64,000 nucleotides of DNA from Loxodes magnus (lineage: Eukaryota > Ciliophora > Karyorelictea > Loxodida > Loxodidae), in contig CAMPDV010001519.1 of assembly GCA_946699065.1 (NCBI GenBank), positions 43,717 through 107,716 on the forward strand, read 5' to 3'. The notes beneath the pieces are model-generated. The model saw nothing but the letters and a program-made list of their open reading frames with translations. It was not told the origin of the DNA and did no database searches. The translations under genes and the position numbers were made by a program. Shown here one piece after another: positions 59,000 through 64,000 of this stretch; position 1 is the first letter of the stretch, and the number at the start of each line of letters is the position of its first letter.

Positions 59000-59560
59000 T
59001 AGTAAATTTTCATAGATTAACAGAATATCTTTGAAAATACCACATTGTAATCTCATTTACCATCTTAGCATTGATTTCTTATTTTATAAATGCTTAAATT
59101 TTTAATTTCCTACTTTTAAAATAGATTAAGCTTCTAGAAACTATTATATAATTATTAGATGCTGCTAATGCTTCTAATTTACAATATAATTAATCTCCCT
59201 TTCTTAATTTAAATAATAAGCCTTTAGAAATTTCTTATCTATTAGATTTTATTTTAACGCTATCATTTATGTAGTTTTAATATGCTGCTAAATTTATTCT
59301 TTTGCTTAAAACTGCTTCTTATTTTAAATTTTTTTGTTTATATCTCTTGCAGCCTTTCTAATTTTTTTTGTTTCCTACATTTGTTATCCTCCAGAAATAA
59401 TTCAAATTGATTACTTTCTTAATTTAATATTTTAAGTGAATATATAAAAGCATTATTCGCTTTAAATTTTCTGCTTTTATCCGAATCATGAACTGATTCT
59501 TATCACTCGAACCAAATAATCAATAAAATCTCCTTTTATTATATTTCATCAATCCGAAAA
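59000..59560 (-). pseudogene. Diverged counterpart of the 38600-39233 region
   Basis: Occupies the same place relative to the RING gene in the second segment. A frame opening M-E-I at about 59560 and the stretch ATGCTGCTAAATTT near 59280 parallel M-E-I-N-R and GTGCTGCTAAATTT in the first segment. Frames are not consistent along its length. Function unknown. Confidence 0.3.
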
Positions 59561-61259
59561 AATTTCCATTAATTATAATTTACCACAACAAGCATCCGAT
59601 AAATAAAAGCAACCAAATAAAAAAGCAAAAGTTATATTTCTAAAGCTGGATATAAATCTCTAATTTAATATATTAGAGAATATTTAAATTAAGCATCTTA
59701 ATATTAAATTAGCTTTAGAAACTATTTTACTATTATTTTCCCTTTTATCGCTCTTCATTATTTAAAAAATATCTATCTAGGCTGATTATTTTTCCTATTA
59801 AGAGTCTCTTTATTATTTACATAATTAGATGTGTAATTATAAAAGCCAAAATATCTTAAATATTTATATACTTGGAATTTGGTAGAGATGCTAAGGATCT
59901 ATTAATTTTTTATAAGAGATTGCATTTTAAAATTAATGATAGAGTTGAAGACTAAAATAAGATATCGAGCATTAATGTATAAAGCAGCTTCTTAGTAATA
60001 AAATAGAAAAATAACAGTTTAGATGATTTATTCTAAATGATTAGGGGATAATAAAAGGCAGAGTTAATTGAAAGAATTAATAATCATATATAAAATAAAA
60101 ATTATGCCTAGCTTTATTATTGATATTGATTATGAGAGCTTACAAATGGAATAACTAATAAGATATAAAATACATAGAAGAAACTTTTGATAACGAAAGA
60201 TGCTTTGGTTTAGAAAAATAATTAGTCACTATTGTAGTCGAAATTAAAAAAATTAAGAATTAAATAGAAACAGCAATTTAGTAGGTATAAGTAAAATAAT
60301 TTTTAACTTTATTAAAGAAGCCAAATAATTTGAGTAAAGCTTATTATTTAAATTATAAAATAACGCATCCAATTAAAAAAGAAACAATTTAAAATTATAT
60401 TTGATAAATAATAAATATCCCTATTTAATTCTATCAAATAGCTATAATATTAGTCTTTATATTCGATAAGCCAAAGAAAAGAGATATAAATCTTTTATTA
60501 TTTAAAAAAATTATATAAAAGATAGATTAAAAACTTAGTAATAAAAGAAAATTTATAAAATTAATGCCTTCAACTATTTTATTTCAAGAATGAAGATTAA
60601 TAAATTTTAATTTTGTCTTGCTAAATTTTTATATTTTTGCTATTAAAGCATCGTTAGATTTTAAACTTGAAGTGCATTTTATTTGAAAACTAAAATAAAA
60701 AATAAAAGAAATAATTTTACCTTATATAAAGAATGTCAATTATTTAAAAAAAAACTTTAGAATACAAAAAATTTAAATTTCATATATAATTTATTAAAAG
60801 AAACTTTAGTGACTACATAATCTATTTTTTCTTTCTGAAAAATTATTTTTTAAAATTATTCTAAATGTTTTTCTTAAATTGCTCAAATTGTTAAAATTAT
60901 CAATCATAAAACCATTTTTGTTCTATAGATAAAGGATATCTATTTTTTATATTTATTCATTTCATACTAGGCTTTAGCTTTAAGTATAATGAGAAACTTA
61001 AATTATTTCAATAAAAATTTAAAGCGTTTTTATTAGATTTTAATCATAACACTAGTTCTTTTTCTCTATTTTTATGAGTTTTTAAAAATATTTATATTTA
61101 AAAGTCTTTTATATGTCTTATATAGCTTTAGAAAGAATTAATTTATATTTCTCAGAAGAAAATACTTAATCCTCTTATTTTTCTTAAAAAGGAATTTTTT
61201 CTTCAAAATCTTCAATTTATGTCCTTAAAAAAATGTCTTACAATCTATTTTTAATTATT

Positions 61260-62913
61260 TAATTGCAAAATTAAAAGTTCTAGCTCTATTAATTGTTTTT
61301 TAACTAATTTCCTAAACTATTTAAAGTTTACCTTGGTCTTAAAATTTAATTATATTTCTTGCTTTTTATACTTATAAAGATATCTTTCTCTTTTGATTTA
61401 ACTAGTAAGTATCTTTATATAGAAAATCTATCATTGTTTAAGCTTAATTCCTTTTTTTCTTTACAAGGTATATTTTTTTATTTTTATCCGTAAACTTTGT
61501 TTCAAAAATAGAAGTGTTTGTCTTAATTGATTATCCATTTAAACTTAACTAAGAAAAATAAAGGTTTTTATATCTTGAAGATTAAATAAATAACATCTAA
61601 TTTTATTTTAGTTTAAGTTTGAAAAAGCCAAAGTTAATGATTGTAGAATTAATATACCTATTATAAAAATAAAAAATTAATAAACTTAAAATGAATATAT
61701 CCTTATTTTTATTTCAAATCATGAATAAAATAATCAAAATGGTGATAATTTCAAAGACAAGAAATTAATAATTTTTTATGTTTTTTGATTTATTCATTCC
61801 ATCGAAAAATTAACTTTTGCTAAATCGAAAAAACTAAAATATTTCCTAATTTTTTTGCAATAAAGATGATTATTCATTTAGATATATTTTAAGTTTTTCT
61901 TGTAAACTTTACATCTAAAATTTTTTTAGATATAGGATAAATAAACATTTGCTTTATTTTTAATTTTTAAGTATAGGTATTTAAAGTTTATGCTTTAATT
62001 TTGAATAATTAGTAAAAAAAATTTTTAAATCTGTCTAGTTATTTTAAAATCTCATGAGTCTTTTTGATTCTCTTCACAGGGGTATCTTCTAATTGGTTTA
62101 ACTTATGAAGATAATTCTCTTTATCTCTACTTCTTTTCATCCTAGAAAAATACTGAAATATCATTTTCATTTCTTCTTTATTTTATTTTCTTTTCGATTA
62201 TTTTGAAAGTTTTTCAACTATTTGGTTATAATTTTTTAATCCAGCACTCTATCTTTATTGCAAGTATTTATTTTATAGTTAACTCCTATCAGGATTAATT
62301 TTACCTTAAATAACTGGAGTATTTAAGGGCATAATTTTAGATGAATCCTAAGTATATTAATTATAGTTTAGTTTGTTGTCTTTATTTATGTTCCTCAAAT
62401 TTCTTCTAATTTTAATATCCTTTTCTAATACTTATTGAGTGCTTCCATGCAAGCTAGTAATATATTTTTTATTTCCTTTCTTGCTACTCAAGTACTAAAT
62501 AAGTCTTAAACCTTCTCATTGTAGTTCTATTATTCCTTATTATAACTTAGCTAATATTCTAGCATTTTTAGTCCTATTTAAATATCCTCATTGCTTAACT
62601 AAACTTTGATATAATTAATATATTTGAATCCTTTGCTTAAATGTAGCCGGATTATTTCTATAGCTTCCTTTAAATCACTTCGGCTTGGTCTTTTCTCCAA
62701 TGGGTTCCATTTAGATAGAATATAAAGAAGATGTAACGTTTCCTAGTGGTTTAACTCATAAGAAGCTATCATTTTAACTAAATCAACTTCATTCAGTACT
62801 TCCTACTTGTCTTTACATAGCTAAACCTTCTACTAAAAGAAGTTATTTACCATCATACGCTAATCTAGCGTAACTTAATTGGCAACTAACACCAAATTCA
62901 TTTATTCTTTCAT
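61260..62913 (-). CDS. Diverged paralogue of the 847-codon gene
   Basis: ATG 62913 gives M-K-E-Q-M-N-L-V-L-V and then T-L-D-Q-R-M-M-V-N-N-F-F-Q-Q-K, matching the full copy at 42601. E-T-L-H-L-L-Y-I-L-S-K-W-N carries TGG (62707-62709) where the first copy has TGA. Similarity continues through L-S-N-E-D-I-Q-I and K-M-L-E-Y-Q to about residue 140 in one frame, and returns further on (L-S-L-N-N, S-K-E-K near 61400), but with apparent frame changes between. The 3' boundary cannot be set. It may be a decaying copy or a fast-evolving gene. Confidence 0.5.
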
Positions 62914-62919
62914 CTTATA

Positions 62920-64000
62920 AAATGCTGTAAATTCTCCTTTTCTAGAAAAGTCTAACTTAATTCTAATAAAAGCTATTAGCATCGTAAAATAAACTTTATT
63001 TAACTAAAAAAATTAAAATTTCAATAAAAACTAATAGACTTAGATATGTATACCTTATATGGAAAAATAGCTTTGATGATTTACTTGCTAAACACAGAGA
63101 AAAATTAGTAAAAAAGAATCAAAATGATAAAATAAAGAATTGATATAGATGAAATGATTATAGCATATCTAGAGCTTTACATTTGTATAAATTAGCTTTA
63201 TACATAGTGAGAAAGTATTTGTATGAAAGAGCATATTAAAAATACAAGCTTTTATTTAGTTTAGAAGTTATAGAAAGTTTTTTATCTAGCTGTAAAAACA
63301 TTAAATAGCTTATTTTACAATTAAAAGAATGAATTTTGAATAAAGATTCATATTCCTTCATTAAATAAATTAGTTAAAGTTATTTTTCATAAAGCATACC
63401 TTTTATATAGTCAAAAATAATATTGCTTGCTAAAAGAAAAAAAATGATCTAAATAAGAAGTTTAGAAAACTAAGAAGCGAATTGTAAAATTCCTAAATGA
63501 ATTTCCTATTATTTTATTTTAAAATTCCGCAGAATTAGATGCTTGCAAAAATAAAATTTAAATAGGATAAATTGTATTAAATTCTTAGTTATAAAATGTC
63601 AATAACAATACTTATTAATGCTAGTTTAAATTAAAAGTACTGTGTAATAGAAATGAGTTAATAAAAGAACGCAAATGGTTTATTTCGATGACTAAATTAA
63701 ATATACAACTCAATTAAAATTCCGAAATATGAAAATAAAATTTAGTAATCTAAATTCGGAATTTATACTAAAATTAATTAAATAAAAGCAAATGAAATTA
63801 AATTGTTTCATATAAGTAAAGCATAATTAAATAGTAAATGACAAGTTACTTTTTTACTTAGATTCTAATAATTACGCCTGAAAAATTAAAAAATGTTAAA
63901 AGTGATGTTTGATGCAAATGATTCAAACTAATTAAATAAAATAATTGAGCAACAAAATAATTAGAATTGTTTAAAAGATTATAACTTAAAAATAATACCT
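62920..64000. other. AT-rich upstream region of the second segment
   Basis: Immediately upstream of the paralogue it still resembles the first segment (AAAGCTATTAGC versus AAAGCTAATAGC; AAAAACTAATAGACTT-like stretches), so the duplication continues for some hundred bases. Beyond about 63400 nothing is recognised. Confidence 0.5.

Noticed and set aside
1-64000. CRISPR array or bacterial operons
   Set aside because: The tandem repeats have no unique spacers, and the tRNA, C2H2, kelch and USP genes are eukaryotic.

Overview
The window is very AT-rich eukaryotic DNA from a ciliate with a highly reassigned genetic code. Under the standard code almost nothing is open. With TAA and TAG read as Gln, recognisable proteins appear: a ubiquitin-specific protease with its Cys, Gln and His boxes, kelch proteins, RING fingers, CCHC zinc knuckles and a five-finger C2H2 protein. 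In several of these, in-frame TGA falls where the family carries Trp, and in one pair of paralogues TGA in one copy faces TGG in the other. The C2H2 gene, in contrast, has no internal TGA and ends on TGA. Gln at TAA/TAG with TGA as both Trp and stop is the code described for karyorelict ciliates such as Loxodes; Condylostoma-type heterotrichs are the main alternative. Taxonomy is inference. Because in-frame stops hardly limit reading frames here, an open frame alone is weak evidence; I rely on motifs, on copies conserved as protein, and on frame continuity checked by coordinates.

Layout. 1-24738 is one uninterrupted array of a 91/92-bp purine-rich satellite (about 270 copies), with higher-order repeats. 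A broken 3' end of a LINE-type reverse transcriptase abuts it. 25.5-34 kb is a graveyard of a mobile family, called here the ORF1 family (coiled coil plus CCHC knuckle, start near M-x-x-F/L-K-K-G-F). It is interleaved with a kelch gene (27263-28195, minus) and copies of a short terminal hairpin. 34.5-38.3 kb (minus) holds a CCHC protein gene and a gene of about 975 codons encoding RING, coiled coil, ubiquitin-like, MYND-like and USP deubiquitinase domains. 38.6-48 kb holds an unrecognised 847-codon gene inside a near-perfect inverted repeat (arms of about 2.94 kb, spacer 1.95 kb); the right arm carries a truncated mirror copy of that gene. A tRNA-Asp(GUC) lies 79 bp outside the right arm. 49.0-49.3 kb is a GC-rich island that looks like a Pol III structured RNA on the minus strand. 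51.5-52.4 kb is an intact C2H2 zinc-finger gene. 53.5-56.9 kb carries more repeats and another ORF1 copy. 56.9-63 kb (minus) is a diverged duplicate of the 38-43 kb segment, in which the same RING/coiled-coil head is joined to a kelch-type body instead of the USP body.

The most striking biology is a two-gene segment present twice, in which a RING/coiled-coil module has been attached to two different C-terminal machines (deubiquitinase or kelch), next to a palindromic copy of the neighbouring gene.
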